The notes under the pieces were generated by a model, which was given only the letters and a program-made list of their open reading frames with translations, did not search any database and was not told where the DNA came from. Below are positions 8,897 to 18,454 of a DNA stretch of 64,000 bases, one piece after another. This stretch comes from Bacteroidales bacterium. Its GTDB lineage: Bacteria; Bacteroidota; Bacteroidia; Bacteroidales; UBA932. A program made the position numbers and the translations under genes. Location: positions 186,001-250,000 of the forward strand of contig JAFRRA010000006.1 in assembly GCA_017428325.1 (NCBI GenBank), given 5' to 3'. The first letter of the stretch is position 1; each line of letters opens with the position of its first letter.

Positions 8897-11800
8897 GCCT
8901 CGTCAAGTGACTTTCCGGTGAAAATCTTAACGTAAGTATTCGCCTGGCTGCGGATCTTCTCGCTCTTTTCCGTAAGGCCGGCAGCCTTGTAGGTGTCTGC
9001 CATCCAAATCAGATAGTAGATATTCTTCTGGATATAATCCCAGGAGAAAAATTCTCCCTTGTAAGGTTTCGAGAAGAGGGTTATGTGCTTGATGGTTTCA
9101 TCCACAAAGCGGTCTCCAAGGCTTTCGCCTTTATCCTTCTCTCCACATGCCAGATAAACGCTTACGGCATCCATTACGGCCATATCGTTTCCGGAAGAAA
9201 TCAGGGATGAATTCAGAGGGAAATTCTTTTCCGGCATAACCTCCTGCATCTTGTCCAGGACCGCGACAGCCTTCTCCGGCTCATCGTTCATGGCGAGGAA
9301 CTTGGCATTGAGGGCCAGAATATCCCTGACAGGAAGCAGAGCGTTGAAGGTCAACAGATTCTGGTAGTCCATATTTACCGGAGCGGCAAGAGACTCGAAA
9401 CGGTAAACGTTCATAATCCTGTTATACATCGTGTCCACATCCACGCTCTGGTCAAAATTCTCGTTGCTCAAGCCGGTCTTGCTCTTTATAGGAACGAATT
9501 TGTATCCGTAGCCGTCATACTGCAGATAATCCTTGATTCCAATATTTATGTCTCCGCCTCTCTGGAGAACATAGAGCGGACGGTCCCACTTGTAGTGTGC
9601 CAGCAGGTCAAGCATCATCATAGAGGTCTTGTCTATGCTGGTCACACCGTCAGGAATATTGAGCTGAATCTCGTCCGGAATCTTGTCGTAATCCTTAGGG
9701 AAGACTATGCCGTATTTCTTCACGTTTTCCTTGTCCACGTCAATTTTGTAATGGCGTCCGACAATAAGGTTGTGATTCTTGTCATCTCCCATTCTGACGG
9801 TAATTGTAGGATCCTTCAGGACGCGTATCAGCTCGCTTCCCTTTACGGTATCCTTGATATAGTCCGTAACTGGAACAAAATCGTTCTTCCCATAATAGTA
9901 ATCCTTCTTCTCAAGGGTGAACGGAACAGGGTCGCTATCGTACTGCTTGCATTTCATCTGGTCTATGTACCAGTCTGTTCCGAGCAGCGAAGTATTCATG
10001 ATACGGACATCGGTCCTTACTCCCTCAACCTCCTGAATGTACCAGAGAGGGAAGGTGTCGTTGTCTCCGTGTGTAACAAGGATGGCGTTCTTGTCCAGGC
10101 CGATGAGATAGTTGTAGGCAAGGTCGCGGCAAGTGTATCTTCCGCTGCGGTCGTGGTCATCCCAGGTCTGGGAAACCATCTGCACCGGAACCAGCAGGCA
10201 AAGCACCGTGGCAATTGTCGCCGATGCGGTTTTCCTGCCCTTGAAAGCTTTCTCAAGCATATCGCCGAGCCACAGGACGGCAAAGCCTATCCAGATCGTG
10301 AAAGCGTAGAAGGATCCGGCATAGGCGTAATCCCTCTCTCTTGGCTGGTAAGGCGGCTGGTTAAGATAAAGCACCACGGCAATACCCGTCAGGAAGAACA
10401 GCAGGAAAGTCACGAGCGCATTCCTCTTGTCATGGACAACCTGATATATGAGGCCTATCAGTCCGAGAATCAGAGGAAGGAAGTAGAAGTGGTTCTTGGC
10501 CCTGCTGTTGACTATGTAGTCCGGACCCTCTGACTGGTCTCCGAGATGAGCACGGTCTATGAAGCCGATACCGCTTTCCCAGTTGCCCTTGTATATATCC
10601 CCCGGAATCGTAGAGTGCAGGTCGTTCTGCCTGCCTACGAAGTTCCAGAAGAAATATCTCCAGTACATGAAGTTCAGCTGGTAGCCGAAGAGGTATTTGA
10701 TATTGGCACCCTGGGTAGGAATGTTATTGGGACCGATTCCCTTGCCATTGGTGTAAAGGCCGTAGAATCTCTCGTACGAGCTGTCCGAGAGAGACCACAT
10801 TCTCGGGAAAAGCATCTTGTCTCCGTATACAGGCTGAGCCGGACCATCCAGGCGGACATATTTGCCGGTTCCATTGTCATAATTGTAATAATCCGGAGTC
10901 TGCACATCTACCATTTTGGACTTGAAGGTCTGGCCATAAATCAGAGGGGCGGATCCGTACTGCTCTCGGGCAAGATATCTTACCAGAGTGTAAGGATTAT
11001 CCGGCTGATACTCGTTGGTAGGAGTGTTCACGGAGGACCTGATCACCGTAACTGCAAACAGCGAGTAACCGATGATGATAGCCAGGGTGCAAAGGAACAC
11101 GTTGTTCCAAAGAGCCTTTCCTGTCCTGTATGAACGGTATGCTCCCCAGAAGCAGAGGACGATAACCAGAAGCACGAAGAATGCCGCGCCACTGTTCTTA
11201 GGCAGATGAAATCCGTTCACGAATATCCTGTCCACAAATGCAGACAGAGACGGCAGATAAGGTATGATTATCCAGTTGATGACAATCAGTATGAAGCAGG
11301 AAACGAAGAAAGCCTTCCATGCCCCGTATTTGGTAATCTTGCACTTGCGGAAGTAATACAGCATTCCCAGTGCCGGGATGGTAAGCAGGTTCAGCAGATG
11401 GACACCTATGGAAAGGCCCATTATGAAGGCTATCAGCACAAGCCAGCGGTTTGCATAAGGCTCATCCGCCTTCTCCTCCCATTTGAGCATAGCCCAGAAC
11501 ACCAGAGCGGTGGCAAGGGAACTCATGGCATATACCTCGCCTTCCACGGCCGAGAACCAGAATGTATCGGACCAGCAGTAAGCCAGCGCTCCGACAATTC
11601 CGCTTCCGAGTATCTTCATCGCAGAGCCGGAATTGATTTCCGTCAAGGCCCCAAGTTCCCCCTTCTTCTCCAGAAGACGGCGGGACAGATGGACAATCGT
11701 GAGATAAAGCAGCATTATGGTAAGGGCTGAGCAGATTGCGCTCATCGCGTTCACCATCATAGCCGCGTGCTCCTTGTCCGCAAAGATTGTAAAGAAGCGC

Positions 11801-11988
11801 GCAAGAACCTGGAATGTCGGGTTTCCAGGAGGGTGTCCCACCTCCAGTTTATATGACGATGCTATGAACTCTCCGCAATCCCAGAAGCTTACAGTCGGCT
11901 CAATCGTGGACAGATAGGTGAATGAGGCTATCGCCAGGACGACCACCGCCACTATATTGTTGAGCCTGTTGAATTTCTTTATTTCCAT
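8893..11988 (-). CDS. DUF2723 / GT117-family polytopic membrane protein (TMEM260-like)
   Basis: The protein has 1031 residues. Residues ~10-90 carry the DUF2723 hallmarks: a first TM segment, then PTVSFWDCGEFIASSY and the GHPPGNP loop, with Asp and Glu in the expected periplasmic position for a GT-C glycosyltransferase. About ten hydrophobic segments follow up to ~620, then a large soluble C-terminal part with TPR-like helices. The human relative TMEM260 is an O-mannosyltransferase, and Bacteroidetes members are classed as GT117 with a suspected role in protein O-glycosylation. The donor and acceptor here are unknown. The gene is monocistronic and convergent with the LuxE gene. Confidence 0.88.
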   Translation of the reverse strand: MEIKKFNRLNNIVAVVVLAIASFTYLSTIEPTVSFWDCGEFIASSYKLEVGHPPGNPTFQVLARFFTIFADKEHAAMMVNAMSAICSALTIMLLYLTIVHLSRRLLEKKGELGALTEINSGSAMKILGSGIVGALAYCWSDTFWFSAVEGEVYAMSSLATALVFWAMLKWEEKADEPYANRWLVLIAFIMGLSIGVHLLNLLTIPALGMLYYFRKCKITKYGAWKAFFVSCFILIVINWIIIPYLPSLSAFVDRIFVNGFHLPKNSGAAFFVLLVIVLCFWGAYRSYRTGKALWNNVFLCTLAIIIGYSLFAVTVIRSSVNTPTNEYQPDNPYTLVRYLAREQYGSAPLIYGQTFKSKMVDVQTPDYYNYDNGTGKYVRLDGPAQPVYGDKMLFPRMWSLSDSSYERFYGLYTNGKGIGPNNIPTQGANIKYLFGYQLNFMYWRYFFWNFVGRQNDLHSTIPGDIYKGNWESGIGFIDRAHLGDQSEGPDYIVNSRAKNHFYFLPLILGLIGLIYQVVHDKRNALVTFLLFFLTGIAVVLYLNQPPYQPRERDYAYAGSFYAFTIWIGFAVLWLGDMLEKAFKGRKTASATIATVLCLLVPVQMVSQTWDDHDRSGRYTCRDLAYNYLIGLDKNAILVTHGDNDTFPLWYIQEVEGVRTDVRIMNTSLLGTDWYIDQMKCKQYDSDPVPFTLEKKDYYYGKNDFVPVTDYIKDTVKGSELIRVLKDPTITVRMGDDKNHNLIVGRHYKIDVDKENVKKYGIVFPKDYDKIPDEIQLNIPDGVTSIDKTSMMMLDLLAHYKWDRPLYVLQRGGDINIGIKDYLQYDGYGYKFVPIKSKTGLSNENFDQSVDVDTMYNRIMNVYRFESLAAPVNMDYQNLLTFNALLPVRDILALNAKFLAMNDEPEKAVAVLDKMQEVMPEKNFPLNSSLISSGNDMAVMDAVSVYLACGEKDKGESLGDRFVDETIKHITLFSKPYKGEFFSWDYIQKNIYYLIWMADTYKAAGLTEKSEKIRSQANTYVKIFTGKSLDEA

Positions 11989-12040
11989 CTGTTGGTTATT
12001 TCTTTCCGTATATCTGGCAAAGATAATGTTTTCTTTGCAC

Positions 12041-12048
12041 TATCTTTG
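12041..12048 (+). promoter_or_regulatory. -7 promoter box of the SUI1 gene
   Basis: TATCTTTG fits TAnnTTTG and lies 24 nt before the start codon at 12073, in the short divergent region behind the GT117 gene. Confidence 0.5.
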
Positions 12049-12072
12049 CATTTGCAAAACAAACCACCAATT

Positions 12073-12420
12073 ATGGCTAAGAACGACTGGAAAAAGAGGG
12101 ACGGAGTGGTGTTCTCAACAAACCCAGACTTCAAATACGACTCCCGGGATTATGAAGAGGAGACTCAGACCCTCGCTCCGGAAAAACAGAAACTGACCGT
12201 ATGCATAGACCGCAGCGGAAGGGCCGGAAAGCAGGTTACCCTCGTCAAGGGTTTCATAGGAAACGATGAAGACCTTACTGCTCTCGGCAAGAAACTCAAG
12301 ACAAAGTGCGGCGTGGGCGGCAGCGTGAAGGACGGGGAAATCATCATCCAGGGAGACCTCAGGGACAAGATCGTGGAACTCCTCACCAGGGACGGATACA
12401 AAGCCAAGAGAGGAAACTGA
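12073..12420 (+). CDS. SUI1/eIF1-family translation factor (YciH-like)
   Basis: The start is set at ATG 12073 (MAKNDWKKRDG), 115 residues; the longer frame upstream runs through the promoter. The C-terminal ~80 residues have the SUI1 fold signature (RSGRAGKQVTLVKGF, KLKTKCGVGGSVKDGEIIIQ GD, then R-D-K-I-V-E-L-L). YciH in E. coli affects start-codon fidelity. Here it is the first gene of a run that continues with DUF4271, hemD and the rnpA-yidD fusion. Confidence 0.92.
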   Translation: MAKNDWKKRDGVVFSTNPDFKYDSRDYEEETQTLAPEKQKLTVCIDRSGRAGKQVTLVKGFIGNDEDLTALGKKLKTKCGVGGSVKDGEIIIQGDLRDKIVELLTRDGYKAKRGN

Positions 12421-12424
12421 CGCA

Positions 12425-12976
12425 ATGATAGACAGGTATGTCGATATGGGCATAGTGATTGTCCTCGTGCTGTTCTTTCTGATAGCGACGGAGAGGATAA
12501 TCGAAGGACTGTGGCGCAGCGTATGGGCCTTCTTCCTGCTCAAAAGGCAGGAGGAGGTGGACGATGAGCTTACCCTCAGTCAGTCCAGGAACATCACGGC
12601 CCTGTTCATATATCCGGCAGCCCTGTTTGCGGTAAGCCCGTCGCAGAGGATTTTTGCCCTGATGCTGATTGGAAGCATCGCGTATCTGGCAGTAAAATAC
12701 GCCATTAGGGCGCTTCTGGATTATGTGAACCGCACAGACTGCTTCAAGTTTATAGGCAGAATGGGCATAAACTATCTTATCCCAGCCTCCGCGATGCTGT
12801 TTTTAGGGCGTATAAACATATGGCTGTCAGCACTGTGCATCGTACCTGCCATTTTGTATCTGGTGATGGAGAGCAAGGTGGTTTTCAAAAACAATTTTTC
12901 TGTTTTTTTCTACATTTTGTACATTTGCACCCTCGAACTGCTACCCGCGGTTCTACTGATTAGATTATTTGTATAA
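12425..12976 (+). CDS. DUF4271 integral membrane protein
   Basis: The 183-residue protein has five to six hydrophobic stretches (VIVLVLFFLIATE; ALFIYPAALFAV; IFALMLIGSIAYLAV; YLIPASAMLFLG; LCIVPAILYLV; FFYILYICTLELLPAVLL). DUF4271 proteins are found in Bacteroidetes next to hemD, as here, where the stop (TAA) and the next start share one base. A link to haem or to membrane assembly is only suggested by that neighbourhood. The function is unknown. Confidence 0.85.
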   Translation: MIDRYVDMGIVIVLVLFFLIATERIIEGLWRSVWAFFLLKRQEEVDDELTLSQSRNITALFIYPAALFAVSPSQRIFALMLIGSIAYLAVKYAIRALLDYVNRTDCFKFIGRMGINYLIPASAMLFLGRINIWLSALCIVPAILYLVMESKVVFKNNFSVFFYILYICTLELLPAVLLIRLFV

Positions 12977-13938
12977 TGAAGATAAGCAAGATACTCATAG
13001 CGCAGCCTGGTGTTGCCAGTGCAAATCCGCATTATGCCAATCTCATAAAGAAATACGGCGTGAAGATAGACTTCCGTCCGTTCTTCAGTATGATTCCTTT
13101 GACTCTCAGGGAGTTCAGGACCCAGAAAGTGAACATTCCGGACTATACCGCCATCGTGTTCACCTCCAAGGGAACAATAGACGCTTTCTTCCAGCTCTGT
13201 GCAGAGCAAAGGATAAAGATTCCGGATTCACAGAAATATTTCTGCACATCCGAGAGCCTGTCATACTATCTGCAGAAGCACATCATCTACCGCAAGAGAA
13301 AGATTTTCTTCGGCGACGGAACCTTTGCTTCCGTTGTAAGGCTGGCCAAGGCGGACAAGCACAAAAACGAGAAGATACTTATTGCATCTCCGGACCATAT
13401 CTATCCAGAGTGGATCCAGATGTTCAAGGAGGCAAATCTGAAGTTCGCCCCGGCCGTTGTGGCCAAGTTCGTGGACAACGACCTCAAGGACCTGAAGATG
13501 GAGGACTACCAGATCGTAGCCTTCTACAACGCCCTGGATATCATGTCCCTGAAGAACAACTTCCCGGACTACAGACAGAAGGACACAAGGTTCATCGCCT
13601 TTGGCGCAGGCATCCGGAAGGCTATGACTGAGGCCGGCCTCAACTACGCTATCGGCGGACCTACTCCGGAGTTCCCTTCCCTGGCGAACGCAATTGAGCA
13701 GCTGATTGTAAATCCGGACTTCAGACAGGCAAATCTCCCTGAAGAGAAGAAGAAAGCCGAACCGGCAAAGAAAGCCACGGCAAAACCGGCAGCCAAAACA
13801 GTCGCCGAGAAAAAGCCTGCAGTAAAGAAGGCTCCAGCCAAGAAGGCTGCCCCGGTCAAGAAAGCAGCCCCGGCGAAGAAGGCCGCTGCCGCAAAAAGCA
13901 CGACAAAGAAACCCGCAGCCAAGAAGGCGGGCAAGTAA
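12976..13938 (+). CDS. hemD: Uroporphyrinogen-III synthase with a histone-H1-like tail
   Basis: The protein has 320 residues. Residues 1-~250 form a HemD-type two-domain enzyme ([70 protein letters not shown]), which would close hydroxymethylbilane to uroporphyrinogen III. Residues ~256-320 are almost only Lys, Ala and Pro ([19 protein letters not shown]), like histone H1 or bacterial KPA-rich tails, and should be disordered and strongly basic. The family is normally ~250 residues, so the tail is an add-on. No other tetrapyrrole genes lie nearby. Confidence 0.88.
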   Translation: MKISKILIAQPGVASANPHYANLIKKYGVKIDFRPFFSMIPLTLREFRTQKVNIPDYTAIVFTSKGTIDAFFQLCAEQRIKIPDSQKYFCTSESLSYYLQKHIIYRKRKIFFGDGTFASVVRLAKADKHKNEKILIASPDHIYPEWIQMFKEANLKFAPAVVAKFVDNDLKDLKMEDYQIVAFYNALDIMSLKNNFPDYRQKDTRFIAFGAGIRKAMTEAGLNYAIGGPTPEFPSLANAIEQLIVNPDFRQANLPEEKKKAEPAKKATAKPAAKTVAEKKPAVKKAPAKKAAPVKKAAPAKKAAAAKSTTKKPAAKKAGK

Positions 13939-13946
13939 TACCACAG

Positions 13947-14624
13947 ATGCCAGACAATGCCCCTAGGACATTCAAGAAGAACGAACGGCTTAAGTCAAGG
14001 AAAGAAATCCTGAGACTTATGTCCAGGGGCTCGCGTTGCGAAAAGTTCCCGATCCTGGCACGTTACTCTTTCAACACATCTTCCGAAGACGGAGCCGTCA
14101 ACAAGATAATGGTTGTGGCTCCCAAGAAGCTATTCAAGAAGGCCGTAGACCGCAACCTCCTCAAACGCAGGATGAGGGAGGCCTATCGTCTTAACAAGGG
14201 CGTACTTGCGGAATGCGGCGCGAGAATCAGTTTCACTTACATAGCAAAGGAGAAACTGGCTTTTTCAAAGATTCAGGAAGCGGTTGTGGATATCCTTAAG
14301 ACCATCGCGGAGAACACTCCGGACACCGCGGCTCCAAAAGCGGAGGACAGCGAGCCGGAAAAAGAATCCTCACAAAAGAAAGGCAACGGTTTTCTGCGCG
14401 TTGTCAAAAACATCCTGAGTTTTCCGTTTGTAATCCTCATCAAGTTCTATCAGGTGTGCATCTCACCCCTGAAGCCGGCTACGTGCAGATTCACTCCCAC
14501 CTGTTCCCAGTATGCCATTATTGCATTCAGGAAATATGGTCCTTTCAAGGGTTTTTACCTTGCTGCAAAACGCATTCTGAGATGCCATCCGTGGGGTGGC
14601 AGCGGATATGATCCTGTTCCTTAA
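13947..14624 (+). CDS. Fusion of RNase P protein component and YidD membrane-insertion factor
   Basis: This is one uninterrupted 225-residue frame with two recognisable parts. Residues ~8-120 are Rnp[14 protein letters not shown] at the front and the RNR motif [19 protein letters not shown] at 66-84, which binds RNase P RNA. Residues ~128-148 are a charged linker. Residues ~150-225 are YidD, with the amphipathic start ([15 protein letters not shown]), the conserved cysteines ([13 protein letters not shown]) and the ending [14 protein letters not shown]. The two genes usually lie side by side as rnpA and yidD; here no stop codon separates them. The gene starts 8 nt after hemD. Both domains look complete. 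Confidence 0.93.
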   Translation: MPDNAPRTFKKNERLKSRKEILRLMSRGSRCEKFPILARYSFNTSSEDGAVNKIMVVAPKKLFKKAVDRNLLKRRMREAYRLNKGVLAECGARISFTYIAKEKLAFSKIQEAVVDILKTIAENTPDTAAPKAEDSEPEKESSQKKGNGFLRVVKNILSFPFVILIKFYQVCISPLKPATCRFTPTCSQYAIIAFRKYGPFKGFYLAAKRILRCHPWGGSGYDPVP

Positions 14625-14630
14625 AGGTTT

Positions 14631-16412
14631 CTAGAATTCAGAGCCGTAGAAGCGGCGATAGATAGGATCCCTGTCCTCGAATTCCCTGGAGAGGGAGTCC
14701 AGGTCATCTGTTGGAATATCCTCCAGAGCCAGCATTATCAGACCGTCCACGCAGTAATTGAAATCAGGGTCCACATTGTAGTCGATGATCTTGGAACCCA
14801 TCTTTATGTATTTCTTCAAAAGCGGAGGAAGGCGGTACTGTCCGCTGCTTATTCTGAGAAGATAGCGGTCAAAGGCTTCCAGGTTTCCGGTCTTTCCATA
14901 GAGAAGCGCCTCCGGGTCCACCCTTCCGAAGTCCGGAACAAACGGAGTCTTCGGGCTGGTCATTCCGTCATACAGGGGATTTCTGTGATACTGCCTCAGA
15001 TAATGGATCATTATGCTTCTGTAAAGCATAGGATACCAGGAGCTTATACTGACAGGACCTATGAGGTACTTGTACTCCGGATATTTCATCAGTGTATAGA
15101 AAAGACCCTTGAGCAAAAGCATGAGGGCCAGCGTATCCTTCTGATGGTTGACACACACGAAGCTGCGGCCGAGCTCCACGCATTTTTCCAGAACAGGTGC
15201 AAACTTGTCGGAATAGCGGAACAGGGTGTCTGCATAGAATCCGTGGATTCCTTTCTCCCGGATAATATCTGCTCCCAATCCAAGCCTGTATGCCCCTACA
15301 AGATCCTTGGTAGTATTGTCCCAGAGTACAAGGTGCTTGTAATAAACATCGTAAGGATCCGTATCCGCAGATGTGTTTGTGCCTTCCCCTACAGCGCGGA
15401 AAGCTTCCTCCCTCCTGACGGCGAGCTCCTTCATCATATTCGGGATGCGGTTGTAATCCAGCAGATAGCAGGAAAGCGTACCCACATCAAAGAAGTGGCA
15501 GTCTTCGTTCTCTTTCAGTTCCTTAAGAAGTGTTCTCGTTGGAACGAATTCTCCCAGACTGGTAGTGTAGACACTCTCGTCTTTTTCCACCGTCTCTGCC
15601 TCCAGCATATAGGAGCGGCTTCTGAGGAACTTTGCCACAACCTTGTCTTCAGGGAACTTCTCCAGTTCCGCGTGCTGGATCAAAGAACCTATCCTCACCT
15701 TTATCTCCTTGCCCTTCTTGTCAAATATCTCTCCTGCGAATCGCAGGTCGCTGAGCTTTGTGGATATCCTTCCCAGCCACTGGAAATACTTTGAATTCTT
15801 GCCGTGGAAATACATCGGGATTACCGGGCATTTTGAGCGGCGGACCTGACGGCTGATATAAGTCATCCATTCGGCATCTTCCACAACCTTTCCCTGATTG
15901 TTCCAGGAAGAGACCTCTCCTGCCGGGAATATCACAAGTGCACCCCCTTTCAGCAGATGCTCCTCGGCCTGCCTGAGACCGGAAATCGTTGGAGCTGTAA
16001 ACTTGCCGAAAGCGTATGTCGTATTGATCGGGATATAGTAATCGGAAACGTTAGGAACCTTTGAAAGAATGAAGTTCGTAAGAATCTTCACATCCTTCCG
16101 CACCTTTCCCAGAATGCTCAGGGCGGCCAGTCCGTCCAGCCCGCCGAACGGGTGGTTGGAGGTTATGACCACACCTCCTTCCTTGGGAATGTTTTCAAGG
16201 GCGGAAGCGTTGACGTTCAGGGTTATATCGAGGAATTCGAGCACCTTGTCCGCAAACTCGACTCCTTTGTAGTCGGCCAAGCGATCATAAAGCTCGTTGA
16301 GCTTGTCAAGGCCGGCTATCTTCATTGTCATGGCTGCAAGGAGACTGCCGGGAATGCCAGGAATCTTCAAAGACTTCTTAAGCTCGTTTTTATTGATTAC
16401 TTTTGCACACAT
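14631..16412 (-). CDS. Bifunctional acyltransferase: PlsC-like domain plus GNAT-type N-acyltransferase (OlsF-like)
   Basis: The start is set at ATG 16412 (MCAKVINKNE), 593 residues; the longer frame overlaps uvrC. Residues ~75-270 are a glycerophospholipid O-acyltransferase domain with ITSNHPFGGLDG (His87...Asp93) and LVIFPAGEVSS. Residues ~290-500 look like the GNAT-type N-acyltransferase of GlsB/OlsB (YKHLVLWDNTTKDLVGAYRL). The same two activities in OlsF, or in the GlsB/GlsA pair of Bacteroides, make N-acylated then O-acylated amino-acid lipids (ornithine or glycine lipids). The head group here is not known. The gene is divergent from uvrC with only 10 nt between starts. Confidence 0.82.
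   Translation of the reverse strand: MCAKVINKNELKKSLKIPGIPGSLLAAMTMKIAGLDKLNELYDRLADYKGVEFADKVLEFLDITLNVNASALENIPKEGGVVITSNHPFGGLDGLAALSILGKVRKDVKILTNFILSKVPNVSDYYIPINTTYAFGKFTAPTISGLRQAEEHLLKGGALVIFPAGEVSSWNNQGKVVEDAEWMTYISRQVRRSKCPVIPMYFHGKNSKYFQWLGRISTKLSDLRFAGEIFDKKGKEIKVRIGSLIQHAELEKFPEDKVVAKFLRSRSYMLEAETVEKDESVYTTSLGEFVPTRTLLKELKENEDCHFFDVGTLSCYLLDYNRIPNMMKELAVRREEAFRAVGEGTNTSADTDPYDVYYKHLVLWDNTTKDLVGAYRLGLGADIIREKGIHGFYADTLFRYSDKFAPVLEKCVELGRSFVCVNHQKDTLALMLLLKGLFYTLMKYPEYKYLIGPVSISSWYPMLYRSIMIHYLRQYHRNPLYDGMTSPKTPFVPDFGRVDPEALLYGKTGNLEAFDRYLLRISSGQYRLPPLLKKYIKMGSKIIDYNVDPDFNYCVDGLIMLALEDIPTDDLDSLSREFEDRDPIYRRFYGSEF
16398..16405 (+). promoter_or_regulatory. -7 promoter box of uvrC
   Basis: TACTTTTG fits TAnnTTTG, 17 nt before the uvrC start codon. 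It lies inside the first codons of the divergent acyltransferase gene, so the two transcription units overlap at their 5' ends. Confidence 0.45.
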
Positions 16413-16422
16413 CGCTTGAAAT

Positions 16423-18303
16423 ATGCCTATCAAAGACAAAGATAAGATAAAAAAAGAGATAATATCCATACTTCCCCAGGAGCCCGGGGTTTACAGGTTT
16501 CTGGACAAGGATGGAAAGATTATCTATGTCGGCAAGGCAAAAAATCTCAAGAAAAGGGTCAGTTCCTATTTTGTCTCCCCTAGCAGGCTAAACGCCAAAA
16601 CCCGGGTGCTGGTAGAGAAAATCGCTGATGTTAAATTCACTGTCGTGGAGAACGAGCAGGACGCTTTCCTTCTGGAGAACAACCTGATAAAGGAAAACCA
16701 GCCCCGCTACAACATCCTTCTGAAAGACAGCAAGACCTATCCGTGGATCTGCATAAAGAAAGAGCCTTTCCCCAGGGTCTTCATAACCAGAACCCTGGAA
16801 AGAGACGGATCTTTATACTTTGGCCCTTACAGCTCAGCGATGTATGCCCACAGCCTTGTGGATATGTTCCACTCCATGTTCCGGCTGAGGACCTGCGCCC
16901 TTAAACTCAAAGGGGACGACATTTCAAAGGGCAAATTCAAGGAGTGCCTGAACTTCCATATCGGGAAATGCGACGCCCCTTGCATCGGCAAAATCACGGA
17001 AGAAGCCTATCTTGAGAACATCGACGCCGTCAAGAACATCCTCAAGGGAAATTCGTCGCAGATGATAAGGCTTTTCAAGGAAAGGATGGCAGAGGCGGCC
17101 TCCAGGATGGAGTTTGAGCTGGCTCAGGTTTACAAGGAAAGGATGCAGACCCTGTCCTCCCACTACAACAAATCCCTCATCGTTCAGCCGGACCTCACCA
17201 ATCTGGACGTTTTCTCCATAATCTTTACGGACAGCATAGGCAAAGCCACAGCCAAAGGTTCCGCCTTCGGCAATTTCTTCCGGGTTACAAACGGCTGCAT
17301 CACAAGGGTGCTCAACCTTGAACTCAAGACTCAGGGAGACTTTTCCATAGAAGAAGACGCTCCGGAAGGAAGAAAGGCCATCCTCGCGCAGTTCATGCTG
17401 AGTGTCTACAATATCCTCAGCGATGCACAGGAGAAGCCTAGCCGGGAAATACTGGTTCCTTTCCTCCCTACGGAAGGCATCCTCTCAGAAGACCACAACA
17501 TCCACGTTCCGCTGAGGGGCGACAAGCTTTCCCTTTTGGAACTTTCTACCAAGAACGCAAGGGAGTTCATGCTCCAGGCCCTCAAGCAGGAAGCTCTCAA
17601 GAATCCGGAGGAAAAGAAGAGCATAGGCGTGGAAATGCTAAAAAGGGACCTTCACCTGAAGGACTATCCTGTTCACATCGAGTGCTTCGACAACTCCAAT
17701 ATACAGGGAACCAACCCTGTGGCTTCCTGTGTGGTTTTCCGCAACGGAAAGCCTTCCAAGAAGGATTACCGCAAATTCAACATCAAGACCGTCACCGGCG
17801 CCAACGACTTCGCCTCAATGTACGAGGTTGTCTATCGCCGATACTCAAGGGTGCTCCAGGAAAACAGGGAAGACCTGCCTCAGCTTGTCGTGGTAGACGG
17901 AGGAAGGGGCCAGCTGGACTTCGCATATCAGGCCCTGAAAGACCTGAATCTGGAAAACACCCTCCCGGTCATCGGCATTGCCAAGCGCCTGGAGGAACTT
18001 ATTAAACCAGGCGATCCAAACCCTCTCTTCCTCGACAAGAACTCCCCGAGCCTGAAACTCATAATGCAGCTCAGGGACGAGGCTCACCGCTTCGGCATCA
18101 CCTTCCACCGCAGCCTCCGCAGCAAGCATCAGACTGAAACGGAACTCACCGCCATCAGAGGCATCGGAGAGACAACCGCTCAGAAGCTTCTCCAGCACTT
18201 CAAGAGCGTTGCAAGAATCAGAAAAGCCACGGAAGAAGACCTTTCAAAAGTCATAGGCAATTCTGCCGCAAAAAAGGTGTCCAGCCACTTCTCCGGCAAA
18301 TAG
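16423..18303 (+). CDS. uvrC: Excinuclease ABC subunit C
   Basis: The protein has 626 residues, full length. The N-terminal GIY-YIG nuclease domain reads PGVYRFLDKDGKIIYVGKAK; a four-Cys cluster region follows (CALKL...CLNFHIGKCDAPCIGKI); the UVR motif lies in MEFELAQVYKERMQTL; the RNase H-like second nuclease is at HIECFDNSNIQGTNPVAS and LVVVDGGRGQLDFA; and the C-terminus has two helix-hairpin-helix motifs (LTAIRGIGETTAQKLLQHF). UvrC makes both incisions in nucleotide excision repair. It is followed by a strong terminator. Confidence 0.97.
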   Translation: MPIKDKDKIKKEIISILPQEPGVYRFLDKDGKIIYVGKAKNLKKRVSSYFVSPSRLNAKTRVLVEKIADVKFTVVENEQDAFLLENNLIKENQPRYNILLKDSKTYPWICIKKEPFPRVFITRTLERDGSLYFGPYSSAMYAHSLVDMFHSMFRLRTCALKLKGDDISKGKFKECLNFHIGKCDAPCIGKITEEAYLENIDAVKNILKGNSSQMIRLFKERMAEAASRMEFELAQVYKERMQTLSSHYNKSLIVQPDLTNLDVFSIIFTDSIGKATAKGSAFGNFFRVTNGCITRVLNLELKTQGDFSIEEDAPEGRKAILAQFMLSVYNILSDAQEKPSREILVPFLPTEGILSEDHNIHVPLRGDKLSLLELSTKNAREFMLQALKQEALKNPEEKKSIGVEMLKRDLHLKDYPVHIECFDNSNIQGTNPVASCVVFRNGKPSKKDYRKFNIKTVTGANDFASMYEVVYRRYSRVLQENREDLPQLVVVDGGRGQLDFAYQALKDLNLENTLPVIGIAKRLEELIKPGDPNPLFLDKNSPSLKLIMQLRDEAHRFGITFHRSLRSKHQTETELTAIRGIGETTAQKLLQHFKSVARIRKATEEDLSKVIGNSAAKKVSSHFSGK

Positions 18304-18333
18304 AACCCTCGCGGAACACTTTCTGGGCGTGTT

Positions 18334-18370
18334 TGTCTCAAATCTTTTTACGATTTGAGACACCTTTTTA
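18334..18370 (+). terminator. Rho-independent terminator of uvrC
   Basis: There is a perfect 11-bp stem, TGTCTCAAATC (18334-18344) with GATTTGAGACA (18352-18362), a 7-nt loop and a following CCTTTTTA. Confidence 0.9.
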
Positions 18371-18405
18371 TCTGTATTGTGGCGGACGGGGAATTCGCCC
18401 TCCTC

Positions 18406-18413
18406 TAAATTTG
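18406..18413 (+). promoter_or_regulatory. Promoter box of the mini-protein/fimbrillin-like locus
   Basis: TAAATTTG fits TAnnTTTG and lies 42 nt before the first mini-protein start. It is the only clear promoter seen ahead of the seven-gene run to 26770. Confidence 0.5.
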
Positions 18414-18454
18414 AAAGATGTAACGTTTATTTGGAACAAATAAAAACCCACAAT

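Noticed and set aside
9595-10533. 312-codon open frame on the plus strand
   Set aside because: It is antisense to the GT117 gene and looks like a codon-bias shadow with no start context.
13741-13938. Separate histone-like gene at the end of hemD
   Set aside because: The Lys/Ala/Pro stretch is in frame with hemD without its own start codon or ribosome-binding site.
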